DNA of 64,000 bases from Paraburkholderia antibiotica (GTDB lineage: Bacteria > Pseudomonadota > Gammaproteobacteria > Burkholderiales > Burkholderiaceae): the NCBI RefSeq assembly GCF_012927125.1, contig NZ_JABBFZ010000022.1:1-64000 (forward strand), in the 5' to 3' direction. Below, piece by piece: positions 8,090 to 17,218 of the stretch (position 1 is its first letter; each line of letters opens with the position of its first letter). The notes under the pieces were generated by a model. That model was not told the DNA's origin. It saw only the letters and a program-made list of their open reading frames with translations, and ran no database searches. Position numbers and translations under genes: made by a program.

Positions 8090-9580
8090 TCACGACGCGA
8101 GATGCGTCAACGCGTGATGTGAAGCCTCGACGCGTGTGAGCGTCCCGGTAATGCGGCCACGCGCGAACACGGCGATTCGATCGCTCACCTGCATCACTTC
8201 ATCGAGTTCAGACGACACGACGATCGCGCACCGGCCATTCGCCACGAAGGTATTGAGGAACTCGTAGATCTGCTGCTTGGTGCCTTCGTCGATGCCGCGA
8301 GTGGGTTCATCACACAGCAGAATGCGCGGCTGGGTGAGCAGAAAGCGCGAGAGGATGACTTTCTGCTGGTTGCCGCCCGAGAGCTGTTGCACCGGAATTT
8401 CCGAGGAACTGGTGCGAATCGAGAATTGCCGAACCATCTGCGCGAGGGCATCCCGTTCGAGATCAGCATGAATCCAGCCGGATTTCGAATAGCTACGTAG
8501 CGCAGCAAGAGTGACGTTTTCCCGTACCGAACGGCACCCGATCAGGCCCGTGTCCTTGCGGTCCTCCGTAATCAGCGCGAGTCCGTTACTCAGCGCATCG
8601 GCAGGCTTGTCGATGCGCACCGGTTTTCCGTCGATCAACAGCGTGCCTTTATCAGGCCGCGTCAGACCGAAAACGGCGTTGAGAAATTCACTTCGGCCAG
8701 CGCCCATCAGGCCATAGACACCGAGGATTTCACCGCGTTTCACCTGCAGATCGATGCCGGTGAAACGCGTGCGCTGCGCGTAGCCACGCGCTTCGAGCAT
8801 CACGGGCTCGTCGCGCAATGTGGCTGGGCGCTGGCTGCGCGTCACGTGTTCTCCGACCATCCCATGCACGAGATGCGTGGTGTCGATGTCTGCAAGCAGT
8901 CCCGATTCGACAAAGCCGCCATTGCGAAAAATCGTGTATTCGGTGGCGATCGAAAATATCTCGCTCATCCTGTGCGAGACATAGATCACCCCCACCCCGC
9001 GCGCAGTCAGTCGACGGATCGCGTCAAACAGAATCCCCGTTTCGGCCTCGCCGATCGCGGAGGTCGGCTCATCCATGATCAGAATGTCGTTGTCGTAGCT
9101 AATCGCCTTGGCGATTTCGACAAGCTGGCGCTTCGCCAGGCTCAGTTGCCGCAGCGGCGCTCGCACGTCGATGTCAAAGCCGAGAGACTCCATCAGCGCG
9201 GTGGCGCGCTTGAAGAGACGGCTGTAGTCGACGACGAGGCCGCCAAACTTCATCGGTTCGCGACCAAGAAAGAGATTCTCCGCGACGGTCATGTCGAGCA
9301 ACGGATTCAGCTCCTGGCTGATCATCGCAATGCCGGCCGCCAGCGATTCAGCCGGCGACTCGAAATTGACCGGCTGACCCTTGCAGCTGATCGTACCGCC
9401 GTCGCGCCGCAGCATGCCAGTCAGGATGTTCAGAAAGGTCGACTTGCCCGCGCCGTTGCCGCCGCACAGCGCGTGCACCGTGCCCGGACGCAATTCAAGC
9501 CGGCCGTCGCGTAGCGCCGGCACGCCGTTGAACGATTTCTGCACACCCGCTGCATGAAGCAGGTAGTGATCGTTGTCCAT
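8090..9580 (-). CDS. Sugar ABC transporter ATP-binding protein, duplicated ATPase (system 2)
   Basis: A 496-residue double-domain sugar ABC ATPase. The first Walker A reads CGGNGAGKSTFLNIL (Gly in place of the usual Glu before NGAGKS). LSLAKRQLVEIAKAI and ILIMDEPTSAIGEAE follow. The second half has LMGAGRSEFLNAVFG, LSGGNQQKVILSRFL and LLCDEPTRGIDEGTK. The ATG at 9580 (MDNDHYLLHAAG) has a good GGTGGAG ribosome site nine bases upstream, so I use it rather than an upstream in-frame codon. It follows the aldolase-SDR gene by 93 bases and starts the system 2 importer. It powers import by the permease at 7091-8062. Confidence 0.92.
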   Translation of the reverse strand: MDNDHYLLHAAGVQKSFNGVPALRDGRLELRPGTVHALCGGNGAGKSTFLNILTGMLRRDGGTISCKGQPVNFESPAESLAAGIAMISQELNPLLDMTVAENLFLGREPMKFGGLVVDYSRLFKRATALMESLGFDIDVRAPLRQLSLAKRQLVEIAKAISYDNDILIMDEPTSAIGEAETGILFDAIRRLTARGVGVIYVSHRMSEIFSIATEYTIFRNGGFVESGLLADIDTTHLVHGMVGEHVTRSQRPATLRDEPVMLEARGYAQRTRFTGIDLQVKRGEILGVYGLMGAGRSEFLNAVFGLTRPDKGTLLIDGKPVRIDKPADALSNGLALITEDRKDTGLIGCRSVRENVTLAALRSYSKSGWIHADLERDALAQMVRQFSIRTSSSEIPVQQLSGGNQQKVILSRFLLTQPRILLCDEPTRGIDEGTKQQIYEFLNTFVANGRCAIVVSSELDEVMQVSDRIAVFARGRITGTLTRVEASHHALTHLAS

Positions 9581-9673
9581 GTCTCCACCACATTGAGTTT
9601 GTCTTTGCGGCATCCCGAGGGACGCCGTGCATCTGCCGCCGCGCGCTGGGGCTCGCGCGTGGCGGTATGTGGC

Positions 9674-11794
9674 TCACCGGGTGAAGGCGGCAGCGTTGCC
9701 TGCATCGACGTTGAGAATGTTCCCGGTCGACTTGGCAGACAGATCGCTCGCGAAGAAGTACACACCTTCGGCGATGTCTTCAGGCAAGACGCTGAGCTTG
9801 AGCATGCTGCGTTTGCGATAGAAGTCTTCGATGTCGTCCGTGGCGATCTTATTGGTGGCGGCACGTTCTTCCTTCCACTTGCCGTCCCAGATTTTTGACC
9901 CGCGTATCACGGCGTCGGGGTTCACTACGTTGACGCGAATGCCATGCTCTGCACCTTCCAGCGCGAGGCAGCGTGCAAGATGAATTTCCGCCGCCTTGGC
10001 CGTGCAATAGGCCGCGGCACCCGCGGACGCGACTAGCCCATTCTTGCTGGCGACAAACACGATGCTTCCGCCAACGCCCTGCTCTTGGAGCAACCGATAC
10101 GCAGCGCGCGCCACCAGAAAGTAGCCGGTCGCCAGAATGTTTATGTTGCGGTTCCACAGTTCGAGGCTGGTATCGCCAATGGCCGCCGACGAAGCGATGC
10201 CTGCGTTCGACACTACAAGGTCGAGCCCTCCAAAGCTGGTGAGGGCCGAGGCCATCGACGCCTGAACCGAAGTTTCGTTCGTTACGTCCGTCACGGCACT
10301 GGCCACCATGTCTTTGCCGAAACTTTGGCGCAGGCTCGTCTCGGCGTCGGACAATGCGTTTGCATCGATGTCGGCGAGCAGCACACAGGCACCTTCCTGC
10401 AAAAACCGCTCGGCCGTCGCCCGACCGATGCCGCCCGCCGCGCCAGTGACTAGCGCGATGCGGCCCGCAAGGCTCTTAGGTTTGGGCATGCGCTGCAGCT
10501 TGGCTTCTTCCAGCAGCCAGTACTCGATGTCGAAAGCCTCCTGCTCCGACAGGCCAACGTAACGGTCCACCCGCTGCGCCTCGCGCATCACGTTGATGGC
10601 ATTGATGTAGAACTCGCTTGCGATGCGGGCCGTGGCCTTGTCGCGCGCAAAGCTCAACATGCCGACACCGGGGATCAGGTAGATCACCGCGTTCGGATCG
10701 CGCATGGTCGGACTGTTCGGGCGTTTGCAGCGCTCGTAGTAGGCGCGGTAGTTCTCCCGGTATTGCTCAAGCGTGACGTCGAGCCCGGCAATCACCTCAT
10801 CGAGGTTGTCCCTCTGCGGGTCGAAGTCCAGCACCAGCGGATAGATCTTGGTACGCAGAAAATGATCGGGACAGGAAGTGCCGAGCGCCGCCAAGGGCGC
10901 GAGATCCTTGCTGCAGACGAAATCGAGGACCTCGGCGCGATCGTCGAAATGGCCCTGCTTGCGCTGGCCGCCTGCGGTATCCCCACTGATCTTGCCGCGC
11001 AGCGACGGAACGAGCCGTTCAATGACGCGTAGCCGCGCCTGTGGGTCGAGCGGAGTTCGCACGGCGCCACCGAAGGCCGGTTCAGCACTCTGTGCGGCGA
11101 GCCAAGCGTTCGCCTGCGCGATCACACGCACCGTGTTCTCGTAGCACTCCTTTGACGTATTGCCCCAGGTGAAGAGGCCGTGGTTCTGCAGCACGAGACC
11201 TTTGAGCTGGGGTTGATCGCGCGTGATGTCGCCAAGCTTCACGCCCAGGTCGAAGCCGGGACGTTGCCACGGCACCCAGGCCAGTTCGCCGTGGAAGATT
11301 TCGCGTGTAAGTTGCTCGCCGTTCTGGCTCGCAGCGATGGCGATCACGGCGTCCGGGTGCATGTGGTCGACGTGCGCTTTGGGAATGTAGGCATGCAATG
11401 CAGTGTCGATGCTCGCGGCGCGGGGATTCAGGTTGAACGTGCAATGCGAGGCCATGGCCACCATCTCATCCTCGTTGGCCAGTCCACGGTAGCGCGACTT
11501 GAGTGCCTGCAGTCTGTCCATGTAAAGGGTCGCGAAGCCGTCGATCTTCATGCTGCCGAGGTCGCCGCCCGAGCCTTTGACCCACAGTACCTTCGCCGTC
11601 TGGCCGGTCAATGGATCAGGCATGTCGATCTTTCCTGACGTATTGCCACCGCCAAAGTTGGTGATGCGCAGGTCGCTGCCCAGCAGGTTGGAGCGATAGA
11701 GCAGAAGCTCGGGTTCCGACATCGATGCAACCTGTGCGTCGTTCCATAGGGAGACGATCGGGTTCGAAGCGGCAAGAGCGGAGGAGGTCTTCAT
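9674..11794 (-). CDS. Bifunctional ketose-1-phosphate aldolase / short-chain dehydrogenase
   Basis: A 706-residue fusion of the RhaD-type class II aldolase/SDR family. Residues 1 to about 430 are the aldolase. They carry the phosphate/substrate region NFGGGNTSGK and KGSGGDLG, the zinc cluster HAYIPKAHVDHMHPD with HxxxxxH-type histidines, and VLQNHGLFTWG. Residues from about 445 are an SDR with TGAAGGIG, SNAG, ASKNG and YCTAKAA. In rhamnose pathways such fusions cleave rhamnulose-1-phosphate to DHAP and lactaldehyde and then oxidise the aldehyde. Here no rhamnose isomerase or mutarotase is near, and the neighbours are polyol dehydrogenases, so the ketose-1-phosphate may be a different one. It is the first gene of the leftward operon and divergent from the DeoR gene. 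Confidence 0.88.
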   Translation of the reverse strand: MKTSSALAASNPIVSLWNDAQVASMSEPELLLYRSNLLGSDLRITNFGGGNTSGKIDMPDPLTGQTAKVLWVKGSGGDLGSMKIDGFATLYMDRLQALKSRYRGLANEDEMVAMASHCTFNLNPRAASIDTALHAYIPKAHVDHMHPDAVIAIAASQNGEQLTREIFHGELAWVPWQRPGFDLGVKLGDITRDQPQLKGLVLQNHGLFTWGNTSKECYENTVRVIAQANAWLAAQSAEPAFGGAVRTPLDPQARLRVIERLVPSLRGKISGDTAGGQRKQGHFDDRAEVLDFVCSKDLAPLAALGTSCPDHFLRTKIYPLVLDFDPQRDNLDEVIAGLDVTLEQYRENYRAYYERCKRPNSPTMRDPNAVIYLIPGVGMLSFARDKATARIASEFYINAINVMREAQRVDRYVGLSEQEAFDIEYWLLEEAKLQRMPKPKSLAGRIALVTGAAGGIGRATAERFLQEGACVLLADIDANALSDAETSLRQSFGKDMVASAVTDVTNETSVQASMASALTSFGGLDLVVSNAGIASSAAIGDTSLELWNRNINILATGYFLVARAAYRLLQEQGVGGSIVFVASKNGLVASAGAAAYCTAKAAEIHLARCLALEGAEHGIRVNVVNPDAVIRGSKIWDGKWKEERAATNKIATDDIEDFYRKRSMLKLSVLPEDIAEGVYFFASDLSAKSTGNILNVDAGNAAAFTR

Positions 11795-11847
11795 GGAAAC
11801 GGTGTCTCGCGGGTTTTGTGGGTTGACGGTCGCAGTTTGTCCACAAA

Positions 11848-11930
11848 ACGATCATTTTTCAATCATATTTCGATCAACTTTATGATTGTTTTGATTGCGG
11901 GTTTTCCATTATTAGCCATTTGATGATTGT
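11848..11930. promoter_or_regulatory. Divergent promoter/operator region for the polyol operon and DeoR gene
   Basis: The 179 bases between the aldolase and deoR-type starts are AT-rich against a GC-rich background. The heptamer ATGATTG or its complement CAATCAT occurs three times, at 11860-11866, 11882-11888 and 11923-11929. Related GATCA/TGATTG words lie in between (11850-11854, 11872-11876, 11892-11897). Repeated short sites in a divergent promoter are typical of DeoR-family repressors. Binding by the adjacent repressor is inferred. Confidence 0.55.
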
Positions 11931-11973
11931 TCGATGCTCGAATGACATAATCCGATAAAATGGAGAACATGTC

Positions 11974-12765
11974 TTGATCAACCATACCCGGCGCAAGAAA
12001 CTGCTGAGAATCCTCGCTGAACGGGGCAACGTGACAGTCACCGAACTTGAAGGTGTGCTTAGTGCTTCGGCCGCTACTATCCGGCGCGACATCACGGTGC
12101 TTGCGACCGGCGGGCAACTCGTCAAGGTCCACGGCGGCGCACAGCATCTCGCACCCGACAAGCCGGATGGACTGGTGGGGTCGAACTTCTGGGAAAGCAC
12201 GGCGGTGTATCCGGAGCGCAAAAGGGCGATCGCCCGGCGCGCGGCGCAGATGTGTCTGAACGGTGAGACCGTCATCATCAATGGCGGCAGCACGACACAT
12301 ATGATGGCAGAGTACCTCATCGACAGTCAGCTCACCATCCTGACCAACTCGTTCCTCACGGCTCACGAGTTGCTCACGCGTAGCCGCAATGAAATCCTGC
12401 TACCCGGTGGCAAGGTGTACCGGGAACAGAACGTGATCGTCAGTCCCTTCGAGAACGACGTGATCCAGAATCACTACGCGAGCAAGATGTTCATCGGTGC
12501 GGCCGCTGTGTCACCGCTAGGATTAATCGAGGGCGATCCACTTCTGGTGCGTGCCGAGATCAAGCTGATGAAGCAGGCCGACGAGCTGATCGTGCTCGTC
12601 GACAGCTCCAAGTTCAAGAGCCGGCGCGGTGGCCTCATCGTGTGCCCGCTCTCGCGGGTCAGGATGCTGATCACCGACAACGGCGTCACTGCGGAGACCA
12701 TTGAAATGCTGCAAGGTCAGGGGATCGAAGTGGTGGCGGTCGATGCCGAGCCGGTGGCGCCATGA
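11974..12765 (+). CDS. DeoR-family transcriptional repressor
   Basis: A 263-residue DeoR/GlpR-type regulator. The N-terminal winged helix contains the family segment VTELEGVLSASAATIRRDI, followed by GQLVKVHGGA. The C-terminal sensor domain, related to sugar-phosphate isomerases, has KRAIARRAAQMCLNGETVII, NGGSTTHMMAEYL and VDSSKFKSRRGG. The start is a TTG at 11974 with a GGAGA site at 11962-11966. The nearby ATG at 11969 is in another frame and stops after two codons. It would sense a phosphorylated sugar from the pathway and repress the divergent operon. Its stop overlaps the kinase start by four bases (ATGA). Confidence 0.9.
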   Translation: MINHTRRKKLLRILAERGNVTVTELEGVLSASAATIRRDITVLATGGQLVKVHGGAQHLAPDKPDGLVGSNFWESTAVYPERKRAIARRAAQMCLNGETVIINGGSTTHMMAEYLIDSQLTILTNSFLTAHELLTRSRNEILLPGGKVYREQNVIVSPFENDVIQNHYASKMFIGAAAVSPLGLIEGDPLLVRAEIKLMKQADELIVLVDSSKFKSRRGGLIVCPLSRVRMLITDNGVTAETIEMLQGQGIEVVAVDAEPVAP

Positions 12766-14165
12766 ATCCTGTGCCGAACAGTGCGCATAGCGGCAGGGTA
12801 GTAGTGTTCGACATTGGCAAAACCAACCTCAAACTGAGCCTGATCGATGAGGACGGAACGTCACTTTCGGAAGCGCGCTGCGCCAACCATGCCGTTCACG
12901 CAGGCATTTATCCACACTTCGACGTCGACACCATCTGGGACTGGTTGCTATGCAAACTGAAGCAATTGCCGGAGCCGCACCGCGTCGGCTCGATCATCAC
13001 AACGACACATGGTGCAACGGTCGCGCTGCTGGGTGACGGAGAGCTTGCGCTACCGGTGCTCGACTACGAGTTCACCGGAATCGCCGAAATTGACGCCGTC
13101 TACGCGTCGCTAAGGGATGATTTCGGCTGCACCTTTTCGCCCGCGCTAGCGGGCGGATTGAACGTCGGCAAGCAGTTGTACTGGCAGTCCCGGCGGTTCC
13201 CCGATGCGTTTGCGCGCACGCGCGCGATCTTGCCCTATCCCCAGTACTGGGCATGGCGCCTGTCAGGCGTGGCCTCCGGTGAAATCACGTCCTGGGGCTG
13301 TCATACCGATCTCTGGGATGTGACGCGTGGTCGACTGGCGCCCATGGTGAACAGGCTTGGCTGGCAATCACTTTTCCCGCCGCTGCGCGAGGCGGACGCC
13401 ACGCTTGGCACATTGCTGCCCCATGTGGCCGCACGCACCGGCCTACCTGCGAACTGTCGCGTCGTGTGCGGTATCCACGATAGTAACGCGTCGCTGGTCA
13501 AGCACTTTTATGGCGCACCGTCACCGCTGGCGCCGATGAACGTGATCTCGTCGGGTACGTGGGCGCTCGTGGCTGGTCTTGGCGCGCCCCTCTCGGTGCT
13601 CGACCCGCGACGCGACATGCTCGCCAATGTCGATGCGTGGGGTCGACCCATCGCTTGCGCCCGTTTTATGGGGGGGCGTGAGTTCTCAGTGCTCAACGCG
13701 GGGCCGGCCGGCGACTGCAGCTGGGGAGATATCGCAACGCTCGTCGCACGGAGAACGCTCGCACTGCCGAGCTTCGCACCGCTTGGTGGCCCTTGGCCCG
13801 AGCGGCGCGGTGAAATCCGTGGGCCGCAACCGAGCTCGCCACACGAGTCCTATGCTTTGGCCACGCTCTACACCGCGTTGGTCACCGACGACTGCCTCAC
13901 GCGTCTGAAGAGCAGTGGCCAAATCGTGATCGAAGGCGCCTTCACAGCCAATCGCCACTTCGCGGCATTGCTCGCGACATTGCGACCAGAGCAGGCGGTC
14001 TGGGTGTCCGAGGACCGCTCGGGGACAACCGGCGGTGCCTATCTTCTGGCGTCCCAGCCCGCAACATATGACGCTGCGCGCTCGCGCGCTCTGCCCTGTT
14101 CGGTTTTGGGTTTGTCGGACTACGCCACCCAATGGCATACCGCGTTAGGACCGGGACATCCATGA
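12762..14165 (+). CDS. FGGY-family carbohydrate kinase
   Basis: A 467-residue kinase of the FGGY (hexokinase/actin-like) fold. The phosphate-1 loop is VVFDIGKTNLKLSLID near residue 15, TTHGATVALL is the second adenosine-site element, and GIHDSNASL and ISSGTWALVAG form the phosphate-2 region. The C-terminal domain has IEGAFTANRHFAALLATLRP. These features are closest to the rhamnulokinase/L-fuculokinase branch, which phosphorylates a 2-ketose at O-1. That product is what the fused aldolase cleaves, so import, oxidation, phosphorylation and aldol cleavage are all encoded together. Translation is coupled to the DeoR gene by ATGA. The substrate is unproven. Confidence 0.85.
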   Translation: MNPVPNSAHSGRVVVFDIGKTNLKLSLIDEDGTSLSEARCANHAVHAGIYPHFDVDTIWDWLLCKLKQLPEPHRVGSIITTTHGATVALLGDGELALPVLDYEFTGIAEIDAVYASLRDDFGCTFSPALAGGLNVGKQLYWQSRRFPDAFARTRAILPYPQYWAWRLSGVASGEITSWGCHTDLWDVTRGRLAPMVNRLGWQSLFPPLREADATLGTLLPHVAARTGLPANCRVVCGIHDSNASLVKHFYGAPSPLAPMNVISSGTWALVAGLGAPLSVLDPRRDMLANVDAWGRPIACARFMGGREFSVLNAGPAGDCSWGDIATLVARRTLALPSFAPLGGPWPERRGEIRGPQPSSPHESYALATLYTALVTDDCLTRLKSSGQIVIEGAFTANRHFAALLATLRPEQAVWVSEDRSGTTGGAYLLASQPATYDAARSRALPCSVLGLSDYATQWHTALGPGHP

Positions 14166-14217
14166 ACTCGCGGTTCCGGTGGCGATACCCGACAATGCAG
14201 CAGCGCGCTCCCGCACA

Positions 14218-14630
14218 TCAGGTCTCGATGCATGCGCTGACCGTTGGCGATTTGTCGTTGCTGATCGCTATCGAGGGATCGCGGTTGCGCACGAATACGG
14301 CCAGCAATGCACCGCATGCCATCAGTGTTGCCATGACGTATGCGGGCAGCCTGAATGAACCCGAAGCCTGCAGTATCAGGCCGAGTGCAAACGGACCGAA
14401 AAGACCACTGAGGTTGCCACAAAGGCTGATGGCGGCGATCCCTTGACCCGCCGCCTACTTCGTCAGGAAGCTTGTTGGAATGGTCCAGAAAACGCTCTGC
14501 GCTCCGCCCAGGCCAATGCCGGCGAAAAACAGCAACGCCAGCGCAAGTAGCTGATGATTCGTCAGCGTCGCTAGCACGAGGCACAAGCTGCATAGCAACA
14601 AAGGGACGATCACGTGCTGGTAACGTGCCG
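14218..14630 (-). pseudogene. C-terminal remnant of an MFS (ACS-family) permease gene
   Basis: Reading leftward from about 14630, the sequence encodes ARYQHVIVPLLLCSLCLVLA and GGAQSVFWTIPTSFLTK. A TAG stop follows, and the same frame then continues AAGQGIAAISLCGNLSGLF and LILQASGSFRLPAYVMATL to a natural stop at 14218. It aligns almost residue for residue with the last 140 residues of the intact permease at 44459-45778. About 290 N-terminal residues are missing and one in-frame stop lies near 14455. It therefore cannot make a working transporter and marks an old deletion or recombination joint left of the AraC gene. Confidence 0.8.
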
Positions 14631-14930
14631 CAATTCCCACATTGAAAGCGCGAGCCAGTGAGGGACCGCTAGCTCTCCATCTCGAAGCGCAATCCGCGGA
14701 CATGCCCGGATTGACATCGTCCGTTGTGTAACGCAACACTCCTACATTCAGTCGATTGCCCAAGTTCCAGTCGGCAAGGTGCTGGAGGAAATTGCCCACC
14801 TAACAACTCCCTCTACGACCGGCTCGCGCAACTCCAGTGAGCAAAGGCCACCACCGCAAATATCCCTTCCGGGCGTCACTGAAACAGTTTTTCAACAGCC
14901 TTCAAGCGCTGTTCCATCGGGTTGCAGCAT
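14631..14930. other. Non-coding stretch upstream of the AraC gene
   Basis: About 300 bases between the permease remnant and the AraC gene. A leftward open frame continues from the remnant to 14799, but that part has no resemblance to any permease N-terminus or other family I know. It probably contains the AraC promoter; I see no clear -35/-10 pair. Confidence 0.45.
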
Positions 14931-15923
14931 ATGAACGGATTCACTCGACTTAGTACGGACGACGCAGAGACCCACATGCGCCTGGCTAGGTGGGGGAGCG
15001 CTTTTCTCGAATTGATGCTGCCGCCACGGCTCGTGCTCTCTGCGTCGCAACCTGACACGGGTTTGTTGGATGCGTTTGTCGAAGGACCCGATTTCTCTGG
15101 TGAAATGCAGTTTGGAGATATACACACGCTTCGTGCCTGCCATATCGCCGCGTCGAAACACACTGTAATCCGCCGGGACGGTCCGCTTCAGCCGCGATTG
15201 GCTGACGATCGGCTCTTTATCCTGCTTCAGCTTCGAGGTGAGGCTTCGTTCGAACAGGCCGGTCGAACCGTGGAGCTGCGTCCGAGGGAATGGTCCGTCT
15301 ACGAGACAGCTCGTGACTTCCGCGCCGTCAACAAGGGCAACGTCGAGCAATTGATGATTCTTGTTCCGAGGGAAAGGTTGTTCCACAACCGTCTTATAGC
15401 GGAAGAATCGTTAGGACGTCGTCTTGACGCGACAAGCGGAGTGGGAAGTCTCGCCGCGAACTTTGCGCAAAATGCCATGGAAGAGCTGTCGGCCTGTAGC
15501 ATGAAAGCGCGTAGCGACATAGAAGAAATAATCATCAGGCTGTTCCAACAAGCACTCGCCGAACAAATTTCCATCCCATCCGACGGCGGGACGAAGTTCG
15601 CCCTTGCGCAAAAAATTCGCGCCTATATCGACTCACATTTAGAAGACCCGCTACTGAGCGTCGATAAAATTGCTGCGAACCTCGGCTACGGGAAACGCAG
15701 CCTTCATAAAGCGTTCGCGGCGGAATCAGACGGGACCATCGGAACCTATATCCTGAAGAACCGGTTAGAGCGATGCCGAAAGGAACTCATCGCCGGCGGA
15801 TCCGAAGCAATAACGAAAATTGCGTTCAAATGGGGGTTTAACAGCTCCGCTCATTTCAGCACGAGCTTTAAAGAGACCTATGGGATTTCTCCGCGCGACT
15901 TCAGGCAGACGGCACTCGGGTAA
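14931..15923 (+). CDS. AraC-family transcriptional regulator
   Basis: About 330 residues. The N-terminal two thirds resembles the AraC-binding-like domain found in FeaR/XylS-type regulators (RLFILLQLRGEASFEQAGRTVEL, PREWSVYETARDF). The C-terminal 100 residues are the double helix-turn-helix: DPLLSVDKIAANLGYGKRSL, then AITKIAFKWGFNSSAHFSTS with the classic FKETYGISPRDFRQ ending. The ATG at 14931 is used; a TTG three codons upstream is possible. It converges on the porin gene of cluster A and is the only regulator at that end, so it is the likely activator of the cluster. Direct control is inferred, because the operon's promoter lies about 12 kb away near 26725. Confidence 0.85.
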   Translation: MNGFTRLSTDDAETHMRLARWGSAFLELMLPPRLVLSASQPDTGLLDAFVEGPDFSGEMQFGDIHTLRACHIAASKHTVIRRDGPLQPRLADDRLFILLQLRGEASFEQAGRTVELRPREWSVYETARDFRAVNKGNVEQLMILVPRERLFHNRLIAEESLGRRLDATSGVGSLAANFAQNAMEELSACSMKARSDIEEIIIRLFQQALAEQISIPSDGGTKFALAQKIRAYIDSHLEDPLLSVDKIAANLGYGKRSLHKAFAAESDGTIGTYILKNRLERCRKELIAGGSEAITKIAFKWGFNSSAHFSTSFKETYGISPRDFRQTALG

Positions 15924-16071
15924 CGGCTCAGTGTCCCACTGAGCCGCCCGTGAGTCGCCGTCGGACAGTGCCATAAGACGCCGTCAGCACGATTCGATCC
16001 ATAAAGTAGCAGGCTCATCTCGCGCCGATGAGCCTGCAGACCAGACCGAACGGTCTGCCAAAATAGCCGCT

Positions 16072-17151
16072 TTAGAAGCTGTGATCCAGCCCGATATTAA
16101 ATTGCAATTCCCCGACACCCGGGTTGGTTGAGTTCGCGACGGAGAAGGTCGCCCCATTCTTGTTCACGATACGTGAAAAAGATGAGAAAACGCTCGTTCG
16201 CTTGCTCAGAAGATAGAATCCACCTACCGCATATTGACTCGCGTTCTGCCCTTTCCCGGTTTGATCATCGTGATGCGTATACGAGGCTTCGAATCTCCAT
16301 GCCGGACCGAATGGCACGGTGACGCCTGCCATCCAGTTCTGGAATCGGCCTCCTTCCTGCACGATTGGATTGGGAATACTGTTGTTCGCCAGGTTCACGG
16401 CGCGATAGTAGTTCGCGTGAAGTTTGAAGTACTTGAAGTCGTATACGCCGCCGACCAAATCGATTTTTCCGGTCACGTTGTTCGGCCCGTAGGCCGGCGC
16501 ACCAGGATTAGGAACGACACCAGGGTTGCTCGAAATTTCGTTATGAATGTAAGTGGCGTAGATCGGACCGCTCGAATACGTAATATCGCCGGACCATTGG
16601 TTTCCCGCTCTAAAATTTCCCGCCACGCCTCCAAGGCTAAACATCGCGTTCGCGCTGAATCCGTGAAATGTCGGAGAGAGGTACAAAATCGCATTATCCA
16701 CCCGGGGATTCGGCGTCTCGATGTTTCCATTTCCGCCCGCCATCAGGTTGACGAAGGGGTCCGTCATCGATAAACGGTCGAATAATTGAGTATATTGATG
16801 ACCCAATCGAACAGCCCCCCAATTACCACTCAGGCCGACGTATGCCTGCCGGCCAAACAGAAGGCCACCTTGCCCGAGTGCTCCTGTGTTAGCTTGAAAT
16901 CCGTTTTCGAGCATGAAGAAGGCATGCTGTGCGCCTCCCAGGTCTTCAGTCCCGGAGAATACGATTCGACTGCCTCGAAACGCGCCGCTTTGCAGCGAGC
17001 TCGAGTGTTGACCTGAAACGCCCCCCTTCGAAAAGATGCGGCCGTTGTATGTATAACCCATGTCGATGACCCCCGCGAGCGTGACGCTCGATTGAGCAAA
17101 AGCCTGCGGGGTCACGGCTAACGCTGCGCATAAAGCCAATGTCTTCTTCAC
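16072..17151 (-). CDS. Outer-membrane porin, OmpC/Gram-negative porin family (cluster A)
   Basis: A 359-residue trimeric porin typical of Burkholderia. It has a signal peptide KKTLALCAALAVTPQAFAQ, SSVTLAGVIDMGYTYNG as first strand, SGTEDLGGAQHAFFMLENGF, FGRQAYVGLSGNWGAVRLGHQ with the L3-loop region after it, and a C-terminal LQFNIGLDHSF ending in Phe. A GTG at 17151 with GGAG six bases upstream is the likely start; an in-frame ATG four codons upstream is less well placed. It is the last gene of the leftward cluster A and probably admits the aromatic substrate. Confidence 0.88.
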   Translation of the reverse strand: MKKTLALCAALAVTPQAFAQSSVTLAGVIDMGYTYNGRIFSKGGVSGQHSSSLQSGAFRGSRIVFSGTEDLGGAQHAFFMLENGFQANTGALGQGGLLFGRQAYVGLSGNWGAVRLGHQYTQLFDRLSMTDPFVNLMAGGNGNIETPNPRVDNAILYLSPTFHGFSANAMFSLGGVAGNFRAGNQWSGDITYSSGPIYATYIHNEISSNPGVVPNPGAPAYGPNNVTGKIDLVGGVYDFKYFKLHANYYRAVNLANNSIPNPIVQEGGRFQNWMAGVTVPFGPAWRFEASYTHHDDQTGKGQNASQYAVGGFYLLSKRTSVFSSFSRIVNKNGATFSVANSTNPGVGELQFNIGLDHSF

Positions 17152-17218
17152 TGTGGTCTCCAAATATGAGTTTTATCAATCTCTGCGCGAGTGACTTGTG
17201 CCGGGAGGCGGATACACC

